This document shows positions 43,244 to 51,813 of a stretch of 64,000 nucleotides of DNA, piece by piece (the first letter of the stretch is position 1; every line of letters begins with the position of its first letter). Below the pieces are notes generated by a model, which ran no database searches, had not been told where the DNA came from, and saw nothing but the letters and a program-made list of their open reading frames with translations. Source of the DNA: Clostridiales bacterium (GTDB lineage Bacteria > Bacillota_A > Clostridia > Oscillospirales > Oscillospiraceae); assembly GCA_004553625.1 (NCBI GenBank), contig SFKX01000001.1, positions 1 to 64,000 of the forward strand, given 5' to 3'. Both the position numbers and the translations under genes were made by a program.

Positions 43244-43934
43244 AATAGACGGACTGAAAGTCAGCTACGGCGGCATAGAGGCCGTCAAGGGCATAACCTT
43301 TGAGGTGCCTGAGCGCAAGATAGTCACCCTCATCGGCGCGAACGGCGCCGGCAAGAGCACGACGCTCCGCACGATAGCGGGCCTGGTGAAGCCAGCGAAG
43401 GGCCGCATCCACCTCCAGGGCGAGGATATCACAGGTCTCTCGCCGGACCGCATTGTCGCCAAGGGCGTGACCCTGGTCCCCGAGGGCCGTCACGTTTTCC
43501 CGGACCTCACGGTCCTCGAAAACCTCAAGATCGGCGCCTACCTGCGCAAGGACGACCTCACTCAGGACCTCAACTGGGTCTACGAGCTCTTCCCGAGGCT
43601 CAAGGAGCGCTCCTGGCAGGCCGCCGGTACGCTCTCGGGCGGCGAACAGCAGATGCTTGCCGTCGGCCGCGCGCTCATGAGCCGGCCGAAGATAATCATG
43701 ATGGACGAACCCTCCCTGGGCCTCGCGCCCATCGTCGTGAAGGGTATCTTCGACATCATCAAGGAGATAAACCGCATGGGCGTCACGGTCCTGCTCATAG
43801 AGCAGAACGCCAACATGGCCCTGCGCATAGCCGATATCGGCTATGTCCTCGAGACCGGCAACATCACCATGACCGGCCCCGGCCAGCAGCTCCTGAACGA
43901 TCCCGCCATCAAGGCCGCCTACCTCGGCACCTGA
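43236..43934 (+). CDS. livF: Branched-chain amino acid ABC transporter ATPase LivF
   Basis: A 232-residue ATPase completing the importer. Walker A GANGAGKST (near residue 35), GVTLVPEGRHVFPDLTVLENL, signature LSGGEQQMLAVGRALMSRPK, Walker B IIMMDEPSLGLAP and H-loop IEQNANMAL. With livG it forms the ATP-driven dimer under LivH/LivM. Last gene of the operon before a perfect terminator. Confidence 0.94.
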   Translation: MLKIDGLKVSYGGIEAVKGITFEVPERKIVTLIGANGAGKSTTLRTIAGLVKPAKGRIHLQGEDITGLSPDRIVAKGVTLVPEGRHVFPDLTVLENLKIGAYLRKDDLTQDLNWVYELFPRLKERSWQAAGTLSGGEQQMLAVGRALMSRPKIIMMDEPSLGLAPIVVKGIFDIIKEINRMGVTVLLIEQNANMALRIADIGYVLETGNITMTGPGQQLLNDPAIKAAYLGT

Positions 43935-43943
43935 ACGCACAAA

Positions 43944-43980
43944 AACACCCCGGACAGCTGTCCGGGGTGTTTTCTCTTTT
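43944..43980. terminator. Bidirectional terminator between livF and the solute-binding protein gene
   Basis: AACACCCCGGACAG (43944-43957) is followed directly by its complement (43958-43971), a 28-bp perfect palindrome, then TTCTCTTTT on the plus side and A-rich sequence on the other side, giving T-runs for both convergent genes. Confidence 0.85.
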
Positions 43981-46342
43981 ATCTCTGCTCGTTCACATAT
44001 GTGGACACCCTGTCCTGGATGAGGGAGGCGGTCTGCTCCGCGGTCTTGGCGCCGGAGAAGAAGTCCGCACACTCCTCGAGCACAAGGTCCATGATGCTCT
44101 GGTCATAGGAGTAGCAGCGCTCAACCGAGCCTATCAGCTCGCGCAGCTGCTGAGCCTGTTCCTCCGTCATCGCGTAGATGTCCACGCTGAAATCGTCCCA
44201 GCTCCAGCCGCCGACGGAGACCTCGACTTGCTCGCCGGTCTCGGGGTCCGTCTCGTAGCGCTTTTCCATTGCCGCAGCCTCGGCCTTTTCATAGGCGGCC
44301 ATGTTCAGCGGGTAGCCGTTCACATAGCGCCCTTCGTCGCTGTAGTAGTCCTCGAGCAGCATCCGGCGCACAAAGCCCCAGGCCGCGTCCACGTCCTTGC
44401 AGGTGGAGCTGATGCTCAGCCGGCTGCCCACGGGCGCCGCCACGTTGCCCGTCCTGTCGCTCGACGGGAAGCCCTTGAACGCCAGCTTGCCGCCGAACAT
44501 CGCCTCGTACATCTGGAATCCCTCGAAGTCCGTCGCGGAGTAGGTCGTCAGCAGCTGCTTGCCGCCCAACACCAGGGCCGGCGTGCTCCCCTGGTAGTTG
44601 CTGTAGTCGAAGGTCTCCGGGAACATGGCGCTGAAGTTCAGCAGGTCTGTGAAGTCCTGGCTGTCAAAGCTGCACTCGCCCGTCGTCCAGTCCACATACT
44701 CGCCCAGATTCATCACCAGCATCGCCTGGAGTATCGAGGAGCTCGTCGTGCCTGGGTCGAGCAGATACTCCGCCTCGGGATGCGCCTTCACGACCTCCAT
44801 CAGCTCCTGCAGCGTCCAGCCCATCTCCTCGCCCAGGACCTCCGCGCTGCCCACAAGGCTCAGCACGCCGAAGGCCGGGGATATCGAATACAGCTTGCCG
44901 TCCGTCTCCATCGCCGCGAGGATGTTCGGGAAGAAGTCCTCCCGGGAGAGCTCCGCGTCCGCGTCTATGAGCTCGTACAGGTCATAGAGATAGCCCTTCG
45001 CGCCGTACTGCTCTATAGGCAGCTCGTCCGCGATGAAGAGGTCCGGCACGTTCCCGCTTATGATCTCAGTGTTCAGCTTGGTCAGGCCCGCCGTGTAGTC
45101 CTCCTCGGTGTTGTACTGCGAGTAGTCCGTCACCTCTATGCGCACCCCGCTGTTAGAACGGTTGAAGTCCAGTATTTCCTTTCTCAGGTCGTAGCCGAGA
45201 TAGTTGCAGGCCAGGCGCAGGGTCGTCACCGGCGGGACCTCCGAGGCGTCCACCTGACGCAGCCGCGCGAGCTCGGCGCTGCCGCTGTCGTAGCTGTATA
45301 CAAGGCAGACGAACTCGCCCTCGCCGGTGTAGATGATGCCGTTCACGTCGTCCGAGTCCACGTCGCAGTTGATGAGCGAGACGATCTGCTCGCCCTGGCC
45401 TGTCCCGGCGTTCACGCCGTAGATGCAGGAGCTGTCCGTGTAGAAGGCCAGGTATTCCCCGCCGCCAGTGCGGAGATTATAGGCGTTGTCCGGCAGCGCG
45501 ATGTCCTCGCCGAAGCCTTTGGTCTCAAAGTCCACGGGCCTGAGCACAAAGCCCGCGCCGCCGTTGCCGTAGAGCGCAGCGCCGCCGTCCGGGAGATTTA
45601 TGAGCCTCTCCCACCAGCCATCCAGCGCCGTGCAGCTGAGCAGCTTGCCCTCCGCCGAGAGCAGGACCAGCACGCTCTGGTTATACAGCAGGCAGAGCCT
45701 GCCCTCAGCGTCCGAGACCATGCTGCTCAGATAGGTGTAAGTATCGCCGTACATGTCGCCGGTCTGCATCTGCGCCAGGACCGCCTCTTCCACGGCCGTG
45801 AGGTCCGCCTTCTCCAACTCCGAGCCCGCGGCGTCCACGCGGCGCAGCAGCGTCTGTCTCACGCTCTCCGAGTACTGATACTTGTCCCCGGTTTCCTCGT
45901 CGAAGTCCTCCGGCAGGTTGAACTTCACGGAGTTCAGCTCCTCGCACACCCAGAACGAGCCGTCCGCAGCCTTCGCCAGACCGTTTATGTTGATGTAGCT
46001 CTCCTCATAGCCCTCCGGCGCGGCGCTCTGGACGTAGCCCTCCAGCCTGGCCGCCTCGCCCGTGGCGAGGTCTACAGACCAGAGGCTGAGCTCGTAGCCG
46101 CCCGTCTCACTGTCGTATACGTTCTGGGAAAAATACGCCTTTCCGTCCAGTACCAGCGGGCTGCCCATGTACTCCGTGACCCCGTCCAGCTTCGTGAACT
46201 CGGACACCCAGACCTTGCCCTCTTCCGCGCCGCCGGGCGCGTCCGTGCTCTGCTCCCCGCCGCTGTCCCCGCAGCCGGGCAAAAGCGTAAATATCAGCGC
46301 CGCCGCCATCAGCAGCGCCGCGAAACGTTTGCCTCCGTTCAT
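43979..46342 (-). CDS. Large extracellular solute-binding lipoprotein with N-terminal beta-propeller-like region
   Basis: A 787-residue lipoprotein: signal peptide with lipobox LPGC (cysteine near residue 24), then about 350 residues of short repeated strands (GKAYFSQNVYDSETGGYELS, GRLCLLYNQSVLVLLSAEGK, GEYLAFYTDSSCIYGVNAGTG) that look like a beta-propeller. From about residue 370 (LRLACNYLGYDLRKEILDFNR) comes a family 1 extracellular solute-binding domain with DLFIADELPIEQYGAKGYLYDL and the C-terminal VDAAWGFVRRMLLEDYY. The fused propeller is unusual for a transporter component, and no permease or ATPase genes flank it. A related gene lies at the right edge of the window. Confidence 0.82.
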   Translation of the reverse strand: MNGGKRFAALLMAAALIFTLLPGCGDSGGEQSTDAPGGAEEGKVWVSEFTKLDGVTEYMGSPLVLDGKAYFSQNVYDSETGGYELSLWSVDLATGEAARLEGYVQSAAPEGYEESYININGLAKAADGSFWVCEELNSVKFNLPEDFDEETGDKYQYSESVRQTLLRRVDAAGSELEKADLTAVEEAVLAQMQTGDMYGDTYTYLSSMVSDAEGRLCLLYNQSVLVLLSAEGKLLSCTALDGWWERLINLPDGGAALYGNGGAGFVLRPVDFETKGFGEDIALPDNAYNLRTGGGEYLAFYTDSSCIYGVNAGTGQGEQIVSLINCDVDSDDVNGIIYTGEGEFVCLVYSYDSGSAELARLRQVDASEVPPVTTLRLACNYLGYDLRKEILDFNRSNSGVRIEVTDYSQYNTEEDYTAGLTKLNTEIISGNVPDLFIADELPIEQYGAKGYLYDLYELIDADAELSREDFFPNILAAMETDGKLYSISPAFGVLSLVGSAEVLGEEMGWTLQELMEVVKAHPEAEYLLDPGTTSSSILQAMLVMNLGEYVDWTTGECSFDSQDFTDLLNFSAMFPETFDYSNYQGSTPALVLGGKQLLTTYSATDFEGFQMYEAMFGGKLAFKGFPSSDRTGNVAAPVGSRLSISSTCKDVDAAWGFVRRMLLEDYYSDEGRYVNGYPLNMAAYEKAEAAAMEKRYETDPETGEQVEVSVGGWSWDDFSVDIYAMTEEQAQQLRELIGSVERCYSYDQSIMDLVLEECADFFSGAKTAEQTASLIQDRVSTYVNEQR

Positions 46343-46386
46343 TTTCAGTCCTCCGTAAACTGTATTATTTGCCGTAACACAGTTGA

Positions 46387-46415
46387 ATTATATCATCCCT
46401 CACTGCGTCTGTCAA
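46387..46415 (-). promoter_or_regulatory. Perfect-consensus promoter of the large solute-binding lipoprotein gene
   Basis: Minus strand: TTGACA (46415 to 46410), 17-bp spacer, TATAAT (46392 to 46387). Both hexamers match 6 of 6, implying strong constitutive transcription or tight repression by an unseen factor. The start codon is about 45 bp downstream with a GGAGG site. Confidence 0.8.
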
Positions 46416-46465
46416 CGAAGCGGGGTTTAAGTAATGCTTAAGTTTCGATTAAGGTGCATAGATAT

Positions 46466-46493
46466 GAAAAAGGGCCGCGGAATTCGCGGCCCT
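46466..46493 (-). terminator. Intrinsic terminator of murC
   Basis: Minus strand: AGGGCCGCG (46493 to 46485), AATTC loop, CGCGGCCCT (46479 to 46471), then TTTTTCAT. Confidence 0.8.
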
Positions 46494-46506
46494 TCTGCGT
46501 CCATAT

Positions 46507-47877
46507 TCATCTTGCGACCAGGTGTTCGCCTATTTTGAAAACGTCCCCGGCGCCGACTGTGAGGATGATATCGCCGGGGCGGGCGGTCTCCTTGAGGCAA
46601 GCCTCGATCTCCTCAAACCTGGGGAAGAAGCGGCAGCCCTCTATGTGCTGCGCGAGGTCCGCGGAGGAGATGCCCATGGTGTTGTGCTCGCGCGCGGCGT
46701 AGATCTCAGCCAGGAAAGTGAGGTCCGGGCGCTGCAGCTGCTCTATGAAGTCGTCGAAGAGCGCGGCGGTGCGCGTGTAGGTGTGCGGCTGAAAAACCAG
46801 GATGGTCCGCTTGTAGCCCAGGGGCTCCACGGCGTCCAGCAGAGCCTTTAGCTCGCCGGGGTGGTGGGCGTAGTCGTCGTAGACGTCCGCGCCGTTATAC
46901 TTGCCCTTGAACTCGAAGCGCCGCCCCGCGCCGTTGAAACCGGCCAGGCCGTACTTGACGGCGTTCGGCCTCACGCCCAGGCAAATGCAGGCCGCCGTCG
47001 CCGCGAGGGCGTTCTTGACGTTGTGCATACCCGGGATGTGCAGCGTCACGCTGGTGAAGAACTTGCCGTGACAGTAGATATCGAACTCGCTGTTCGCGCC
47101 GACGCGCCGGATGTTACGCGCGTAGACGTCTGCCTTTTCCGTCAGGCCGAAGGTGAAGAGCTCCCTGCCCAGCGGCTCGAGCGCGTCCATGGTGTTCCTG
47201 TCGTCGATGTTGGCGACGATCCTTCCGTGCTCCGGCACCTTGGACGCGAACTCGCGGAACGAGCGCTTCACATCCTCCAGGCCGGAGAAGTAGTCCAGAT
47301 GGTCCGCCTCTATGTCTAGGATGACGGCTATCGTCGGTTGGAAGTACAAAAACGAGTCGTGGTACTCGCAGCTCTCGAGTATTATCGTGTCCCCGCCGCC
47401 TACGCGGTGGCCCGCGTGCAGCAGGGGCAGGGTGCCGCCTATCATGACCGTCGGGTCTCGCTCCGCGGCCATGAGGATGTGCGTGCACATACTCGTCGTC
47501 GTGGTTTTGCCGTGGGTGCCGGCGATGCAGAGCGCGTTGTCATAGTCCTTCATGATCGCGCCCCAGGCCTGCGCGCGCTCGAACACCGGCACGCCCCGGG
47601 CCTTGGCCTCGACTATCTCGGGGTTATCGTCGCGCACAGCGGCGGTGCGCACCACGAACTGGATATCCGGCGCTACGTTCATCGCAGAGTGGCCTATCTT
47701 GATGTCTATGCCCAGGCTGCGCAGGTAGCGCGTCTTTTCGCTCTCGGCCATGTCCGAGCCGTCTATCACCAGGCCCATGCCCGCCAGCACCTCCGCCAGC
47801 GGCGCCATAGAGACTCCGCCCGCGCCGATCAGATGCCCGCGCTTGCCCGGTTTCAGATATTGTTCAAAGTCTGCCAT
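46507..47877 (-). CDS. murC: UDP-N-acetylmuramate--L-alanine ligase
   Basis: A 456-residue Mur ligase adding L-alanine to UDP-MurNAc, the first peptide step of peptidoglycan. N-terminal HLIGAGGVSMAPLAEVLAGMG binds UDP, the ATP site is CIAGTHGKTTTTSMCTHIL, the central domain has DIEADHLDYFSGLEDVKRSF and the C-terminal domain YDDYAHHPGELKALLDAV and VFQPHTYTRTAALFDDF. Length is canonical. It is a single gene with its own terminator, divergent from cca. Confidence 0.96.
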   Translation of the reverse strand: MADFEQYLKPGKRGHLIGAGGVSMAPLAEVLAGMGLVIDGSDMAESEKTRYLRSLGIDIKIGHSAMNVAPDIQFVVRTAAVRDDNPEIVEAKARGVPVFERAQAWGAIMKDYDNALCIAGTHGKTTTTSMCTHILMAAERDPTVMIGGTLPLLHAGHRVGGGDTIILESCEYHDSFLYFQPTIAVILDIEADHLDYFSGLEDVKRSFREFASKVPEHGRIVANIDDRNTMDALEPLGRELFTFGLTEKADVYARNIRRVGANSEFDIYCHGKFFTSVTLHIPGMHNVKNALAATAACICLGVRPNAVKYGLAGFNGAGRRFEFKGKYNGADVYDDYAHHPGELKALLDAVEPLGYKRTILVFQPHTYTRTAALFDDFIEQLQRPDLTFLAEIYAAREHNTMGISSADLAQHIEGCRFFPRFEEIEACLKETARPGDIILTVGAGDVFKIGEHLVAR

Positions 47878-47972
47878 ATATGCTCCAAGCCCTCGAAAAA
47901 TTTAATCTTGTCATTTCCCTGAGATTATAATACATTATGCTTAACAATACAAGGATTAAAACAGGAGCCCCG

Positions 47973-49112
47973 ATGAAACAGCCGCCTAAATATGTTCTTG
48001 ATATCCTATGCGCCCTGGGCCGCGCCGGTCACAGTGCGGCTTTGGCCGGCGGCTGCGTGCGCGACAGCCTCCTCGGCAGAAGGCCGAACGACTGGGACGT
48101 CGCCTCCTCCGCCCGACCGGAGGAGGTCCTCGCCCTCTTTCCGCGCTGCGTCCCAACCGGACTGCGCCACGGCACCGTCACCGTCCTCTCGCGCGGCGGA
48201 GCCGTCGAGGTCACGAGCTTCCGCGCCGAGGGCGCCTACTCCGACCACCGCAGGCCCGACAGCGTCGCCTTCGGCTGCTCGCTGGAGGAGGACCTCGCCC
48301 GGCGCGACCTCACCGTCAACGCCATGGCCATGGACGCCGCCGGGAACGTCACCGACCCCTTTGGCGGCCGCGCCGACCTTGAGCGCCGCCTGCTCCGCTG
48401 CGTCGGCGCGCCGGAGCGCCGCTTCTCCGAGGACGCCCTGCGTATGCTCCGCACCCTCCGCTTCTCCGCCCAGCTCGGCTTCGGGGTCGAGGCGGAGACC
48501 CTCCGCGCCGTGCGTGAGCTCGCGCCGCTCGCCGCCTCGCTCTCCGCAGAGCGCGTCCGGGACGAGCTCATTAAAACCCTGCGCAGCCCCAGGCCGGAGC
48601 TCGCCTGGCAGCTCGTGGACCTCGGCCTGCTCCGCGCCTTCCTGCTCCCCGGCGACTGGAACGCCCCCAGGCCCGCCCTCCGCAGCCTGCCCCTCTACGC
48701 CAGGCTCGCGCGCTTCTGTCTGGGCCTGGAGCAGGGCGGTTATATTATGTCAACTGCATTCCTGCTCGCAGCCCTCCGTTTCGACGGGGACACGCAGAGA
48801 ACAGCGGCCGCAGCGGTAGAAGTCCTCAAGTCAGGCAGCCGGGACTGGAAGCGGCTTTTGCGCGACTACGGCCCCGCCGCCGTCCTTGCCGCACAGCCGA
48901 AAAACAGGGAACTTCGGGCGGTCCTGCGCTCAGGCGAGTGCTGGTCCCTCGCAGAGCTCGCCGTTGGCGGCAGGGAGCTTGAAGAGCTCGGCTACTCCGG
49001 CCCCGAGCTGGGCCGCGAGCTCCGCCGCCTGCTCGATCACGTCATCGACTCGCCCGGCGACAACAGGCCGGATATATTATGTAAACTTGCAGAGAGAAAG
49101 GTGCAAAACTGA
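47973..49112 (+). CDS. cca: CCA tRNA nucleotidyltransferase / poly(A) polymerase family protein
   Basis: A 379-residue class II nucleotidyltransferase that adds or repairs the CCA end of tRNAs. The head has AALAGGCVRDSLLGRRPNDWDVASSA (metal aspartates in DWD), LRHGTVTVL and ARRDLTVNAMAMD; the neck has RRFSEDALRMLRTLRFSAQLGF, where EDxxR recognises incoming nucleotides. The C-terminal helical part is divergent. ATG at 47973 follows AGGAG; an earlier ATG at 47937 has no site. The stop shares a base with the next start (TGATG). It carries two copies of the TTATGTMAAC motif. Confidence 0.9.
   Translation: MKQPPKYVLDILCALGRAGHSAALAGGCVRDSLLGRRPNDWDVASSARPEEVLALFPRCVPTGLRHGTVTVLSRGGAVEVTSFRAEGAYSDHRRPDSVAFGCSLEEDLARRDLTVNAMAMDAAGNVTDPFGGRADLERRLLRCVGAPERRFSEDALRMLRTLRFSAQLGFGVEAETLRAVRELAPLAASLSAERVRDELIKTLRSPRPELAWQLVDLGLLRAFLLPGDWNAPRPALRSLPLYARLARFCLGLEQGGYIMSTAFLLAALRFDGDTQRTAAAAVEVLKSGSRDWKRLLRDYGPAAVLAAQPKNRELRAVLRSGECWSLAELAVGGRELEELGYSGPELGRELRRLLDHVIDSPGDNRPDILCKLAERKVQN
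48745..48754 (+). repeat. TTATGTMAAC motif, copy 11 (C form)
   Basis: TTATGTCAAC inside cca, phased TAT ATT ATG TCA ACT (Y-I-M-S-T), a third plus-strand phase; the block ATA/ATT is very AT-rich against its surroundings. Confidence 0.75.
49077..49086 (+). repeat. TTATGTMAAC motif, copy 12 (A form)
   Basis: TTATGTAAAC near the 3' end of cca, phased ATA TTA TGT AAA CTT (I-L-C-K-L), the same phase as in the unrelated spoIIGA. Confidence 0.75.
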
Positions 49113-49678
49113 TGGACAGTTGGGAGAAGCTGAAACAGGAATGTCTGGCCTGCCGCCGCTGCGGCCTGTGCGAGACGCGGACGCATGTGGTGTTCGGAGA
49201 AGGGCCGCAGGACGCGGAGGTCATGTTCATAGGCGAAGGCCCCGGCGAGCAGGAGGACCTGAGCGGCAGGCCCTTTGTAGGCCGCGGCGGCAAGCTGCTC
49301 GACGATATGCTGGAGCTCATAGACCTCAGCCGGGAAAAGGTGTTCATCGGCAACATGGTCAAGTGCCGCCCGCCCAAGAACCGCGACCCGGCCATCTCGG
49401 AGCAGGAGGCCTGCGCCGAGTGGCTCCAGCGCCAGATAGAGCTGCTGGAGCCGAAGATGATCGTCTGCCTGGGCCGCATCGCCGCGATGAAGTTCATAAA
49501 GCCGGACTTCCGCATAACGCAGGAGCACGGCAAGTGGTTCGACGTGAACGGACGCCGCGTCATGGCGCTCTACCACCCCGCCGCCCTCCTGCGCGACCCC
49601 AACAAGCGGCCCGAGACCTTTGACGACCTCAAAAGGCTCCAGGCGGAGATACGCTCCACCTGCGTCCGCACATACTGA
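49112..49678 (+). CDS. Family 4 uracil-DNA glycosylase (iron-sulfur type)
   Basis: A 188-residue DNA repair enzyme removing uracil. Cysteines C14 and C17 (CLACRRCGLC) plus two later ones (MVKCRPPKNRDP and EACAEW) match the [4Fe-4S] ligands of family 4. The catalytic region FIGEGPGEQEDLSGRPFVGRGG and the second motif ALYHPAALLRDP are present. ATG overlaps the cca stop by one base, so the genes are coupled. Confidence 0.9.
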   Translation: MDSWEKLKQECLACRRCGLCETRTHVVFGEGPQDAEVMFIGEGPGEQEDLSGRPFVGRGGKLLDDMLELIDLSREKVFIGNMVKCRPPKNRDPAISEQEACAEWLQRQIELLEPKMIVCLGRIAAMKFIKPDFRITQEHGKWFDVNGRRVMALYHPAALLRDPNKRPETFDDLKRLQAEIRSTCVRTY

Positions 49679-49701
49679 AAGAGAAAAGAAAGGCCAATTT
49701 T

Positions 49702-50604
49702 ATGCTGCATTTCCGCAAGCTGTCCATTGCCGACAAGGCCTGGGCAGAACCCTTTATCCGGGCCGAGAATTCACGCTCGGCAGACTACAATTTCGGCAAC
49801 ATCTACATGTGGGACGGGGCTTTCCGCCAGCATCTCGCGTCCGTGGACGGGAGGCTCCTGACAAAACTCAGGTATGAGGACATGCCCTTTTTCGCCTTCC
49901 CCATCGGCTCCGGGGACCTCAAGCCGGCCATAGACGCGCTGACGGAATTCGCCGCGCACCGGGGCTATCCCCTGGCCATCCGCGGCGTCACCGAGGAACA
50001 CCGGGCGCTCCTGGAATCCGCCTATCCCGGCAGGTTTTGCTTTGCCGAGGACAGGGACTGCTTCGACTACATCTATTCCATCGAAAAGCTCTCCACCTTC
50101 TCCGGGAAGAAGCTGCACGGCAAGCGCAACTTCTGCAACCGCTTTGAGAAGGAGCACTCCTGGGAGTTCAGGCGGCTGACGCCCGAACTCATGCCCTGGT
50201 GCATGGGGATGCTGGGCGCATGGCAGGGCTCCTATGAGGCCCCGCCTGAGGGCCTGGATGACGAACACGCGGCCATAGTCCGCGGCTTCATGCGCTGGAG
50301 GGAGCTGGGCCTCGAGGGCGGCGTGCTCTTCGCGGACGGCAAGATCGCGGGCTTCACGGTGGGCGAGGTCATCTCGTCCGACACCTTCGACGTCCACTTT
50401 GAAAAGGCCTTCGCCTCCATGCCCGGGGCCTATCCCATGGTCTGCCGCGAGTTTTCAAGGCAGATAATGGCCGACCACCCGGAGATCGTCTACCTCAACC
50501 GCGAGGACGACATGGGCCACGAAAATCTCCGCTCCGCGAAGCAGGAATACTATCCCGAATTCCTGCTCACAAAGTACACGGCAAGGGAGAAGAAGGATGT
50601 CTGA
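49702..50604 (+). CDS. DUF2156 (phosphatidylglycerol lysyltransferase C-terminal-like) protein
   Basis: A 300-residue soluble protein of the twin-GNAT fold seen in DUF2156 proteins. Typical parts are SADYNFGNIYMWDG near the N-terminus, YIYSIEKLSTFSGKKLHGKRNFCNRFEKEH in the middle and FTVGEVISSDTFDVHFEKAF, YLNREDDMGHENLRSAKQEYYPEFLLTKY at the end. Some relatives transfer aminoacyl groups from tRNA to lipids or peptides; this soluble form has no known substrate. It overlaps the following GNAT gene by 8 bp. Confidence 0.82.
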   Translation: MLHFRKLSIADKAWAEPFIRAENSRSADYNFGNIYMWDGAFRQHLASVDGRLLTKLRYEDMPFFAFPIGSGDLKPAIDALTEFAAHRGYPLAIRGVTEEHRALLESAYPGRFCFAEDRDCFDYIYSIEKLSTFSGKKLHGKRNFCNRFEKEHSWEFRRLTPELMPWCMGMLGAWQGSYEAPPEGLDDEHAAIVRGFMRWRELGLEGGVLFADGKIAGFTVGEVISSDTFDVHFEKAFASMPGAYPMVCREFSRQIMADHPEIVYLNREDDMGHENLRSAKQEYYPEFLLTKYTAREKKDV

Positions 50605-51154
50605 GCTCATCATCCGCCCCGCGCGCGAGGAGGACTCCCCGGCCCTGCGCGGGCTCTGGGCCGAGGTTTTCGGGGACGGCGAAGAGCTGATAGGGGCGTT
50701 TTTCCGGCTGCTCTGGCGTCCGGAGGACTGCGCCGCGGCGGAGTGCGGCGGGCAGCTCGTCTCCATGGGTTTCTGCCTGCCGGGCGCGGCCGCGCTCGGA
50801 CTGCGCTGCTCATATATCTACGCCATGGCAACGTCGGCGCCCTTCCGCGGACGCGGCGCAGCGCGCGAGGTCGGGCGCAGGCTCATAAGCCGCGCCTTCG
50901 CCTCCGGCGCGGACGTCGTGGCGACTCTCCCCGCCGAGCCCTCCCTCTGCCGCTGGTACGACGAAAAACTCGGCATGTCCCCGCTCTTCAAAAAGGGCGG
51001 CCCCGGCGTGGACTTCCCGCCCGCCTGGCTGGACTTCGCCGCCGTCTGCGGCCCGCACTCGGACGGCACGCCGGACATGCTCTGGGCCGTCGCCCGCCCC
51101 GGGCTTGACCCGGAAGGACTCCGCGGCCTGGGCTGGGAGTGCACCTTCGATTAA
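50597..51154 (+). CDS. GNAT-family N-acetyltransferase
   Basis: A 185-residue acetyl-CoA-dependent acyltransferase. N-terminal IIRPAREEDSPALRGLWAEVFGD and the acetyl-CoA pyrophosphate loop in YAMATSAPFRGRGAAREVGRRLI (R/Q-x-x-G-x-G/A) identify it; SLCRWYDEKLGMSP follows. Substrate unknown. Its start lies in the end of the DUF2156 gene, so they may act on the same molecule. Last gene of the cca transcript. Confidence 0.82.
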   Translation: MSELIIRPAREEDSPALRGLWAEVFGDGEELIGAFFRLLWRPEDCAAAECGGQLVSMGFCLPGAAALGLRCSYIYAMATSAPFRGRGAAREVGRRLISRAFASGADVVATLPAEPSLCRWYDEKLGMSPLFKKGGPGVDFPPAWLDFAAVCGPHSDGTPDMLWAVARPGLDPEGLRGLGWECTFD

Positions 51155-51182
51155 AAAAGCCGCCCGGCCGGGCGGCTTTTTT
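51153..51182 (+). terminator. Intrinsic terminator of the cca-GNAT operon
   Basis: AAAAAA, GCCGCCCGG (51159-51167), CCGGGCGGC (51168-51176), TTTTTT; a near-perfect palindrome. Confidence 0.85.
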
Positions 51183-51191
51183 CAGAGCTCA

Positions 51192-51219
51192 TGCAACGCG
51201 CGAGCCAGTTTCGGTGTCT
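51192..51219 (+). promoter_or_regulatory. Candidate ECF-type promoter of the sigma factor gene
   Basis: TGCAAC (51192-51197) and GTGTCT (51214-51219) with a 16-bp gap resemble the AAC-N16-(C)GTC pattern of extracytoplasmic-function promoters, as expected for an autoregulated ECF operon. Confidence 0.4.
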
Positions 51220-51252
51220 TTATTGGTGAAGGGCCTTTCGGGAGGGAAGTCT

Positions 51253-51813
51253 ATGGATGATAGGGCGATCATACAGCTGTTCCAAAGCCGGGACGAAGCG
51301 GCGATCTCCGCCGTGCGCGAAAAATACGGGGCATACTGCGGCTCCGTCGCCCTGGGCATCACCGGCGACGAGCAGGACGCGGAGGAGTGCGTCAGCGACG
51401 CGCTCTACAGGCTCTGGGACTCCATCCCGCCCGCCGAGCCGAAGAGCCTTCGGGCCTTCGCGGGCAGGATAACGCGAAACATCTCCATAAACCGCCTGCG
51501 CGACGCCTCGCGCCAGAAGCGCGGCGGCGGCGAGCCGCTCGCCGCCCTCGAGGAGCTGGCAAGCTGCGTCTCAGCGGGCAGGACGCCGGAGCGCATTGTC
51601 GAGGACGCGGAGATCACCGTCTGCCTCGACCGCTGGCTCGCTTCGCTTTCCCGCGAGCAGCGCGTAGCCTTCGTGCGCCGCTATTGGTATCTCGACTCCA
51701 TCGACGCCCTCTCCAAACGCATGGGCTGGTCCAAGTCCAAAACCACCTCCCTGCTCGCGCGGCTGCGCGCCTCGCTCAGGGAAAGGCTCGACTCGGAGGG
51801 GATCGAAATATGA
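51253..51813 (+). CDS. ECF-type RNA polymerase sigma factor
   Basis: A 186-residue sigma-70 family protein with only regions 2 and 4. Region 2 contains DEQDAEECVSDALYRLWDSI (-10 recognition side) and FAGRITRNISINRLRD. Region 4 is LSREQRVAFVRRYWYLDSIDALSKRMGWSKSKTTSLLARLRASLRERL, a helix-turn-helix for the -35. ATG at 51253 has GGAGGG at 6 bases. It overlaps the next gene by 4 bp, the usual arrangement for a sigma factor and its membrane anti-sigma partner. Confidence 0.88.
   Translation: MDDRAIIQLFQSRDEAAISAVREKYGAYCGSVALGITGDEQDAEECVSDALYRLWDSIPPAEPKSLRAFAGRITRNISINRLRDASRQKRGGGEPLAALEELASCVSAGRTPERIVEDAEITVCLDRWLASLSREQRVAFVRRYWYLDSIDALSKRMGWSKSKTTSLLARLRASLRERLDSEGIEI

Noticed and set aside
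51387..51809. Long N-terminal extension of the anti-sigma-like protein starting at 51387
   Set aside because: It lies entirely over the sigma factor gene in another frame; the ATG at 51810 overlapping the sigma stop is the natural start.
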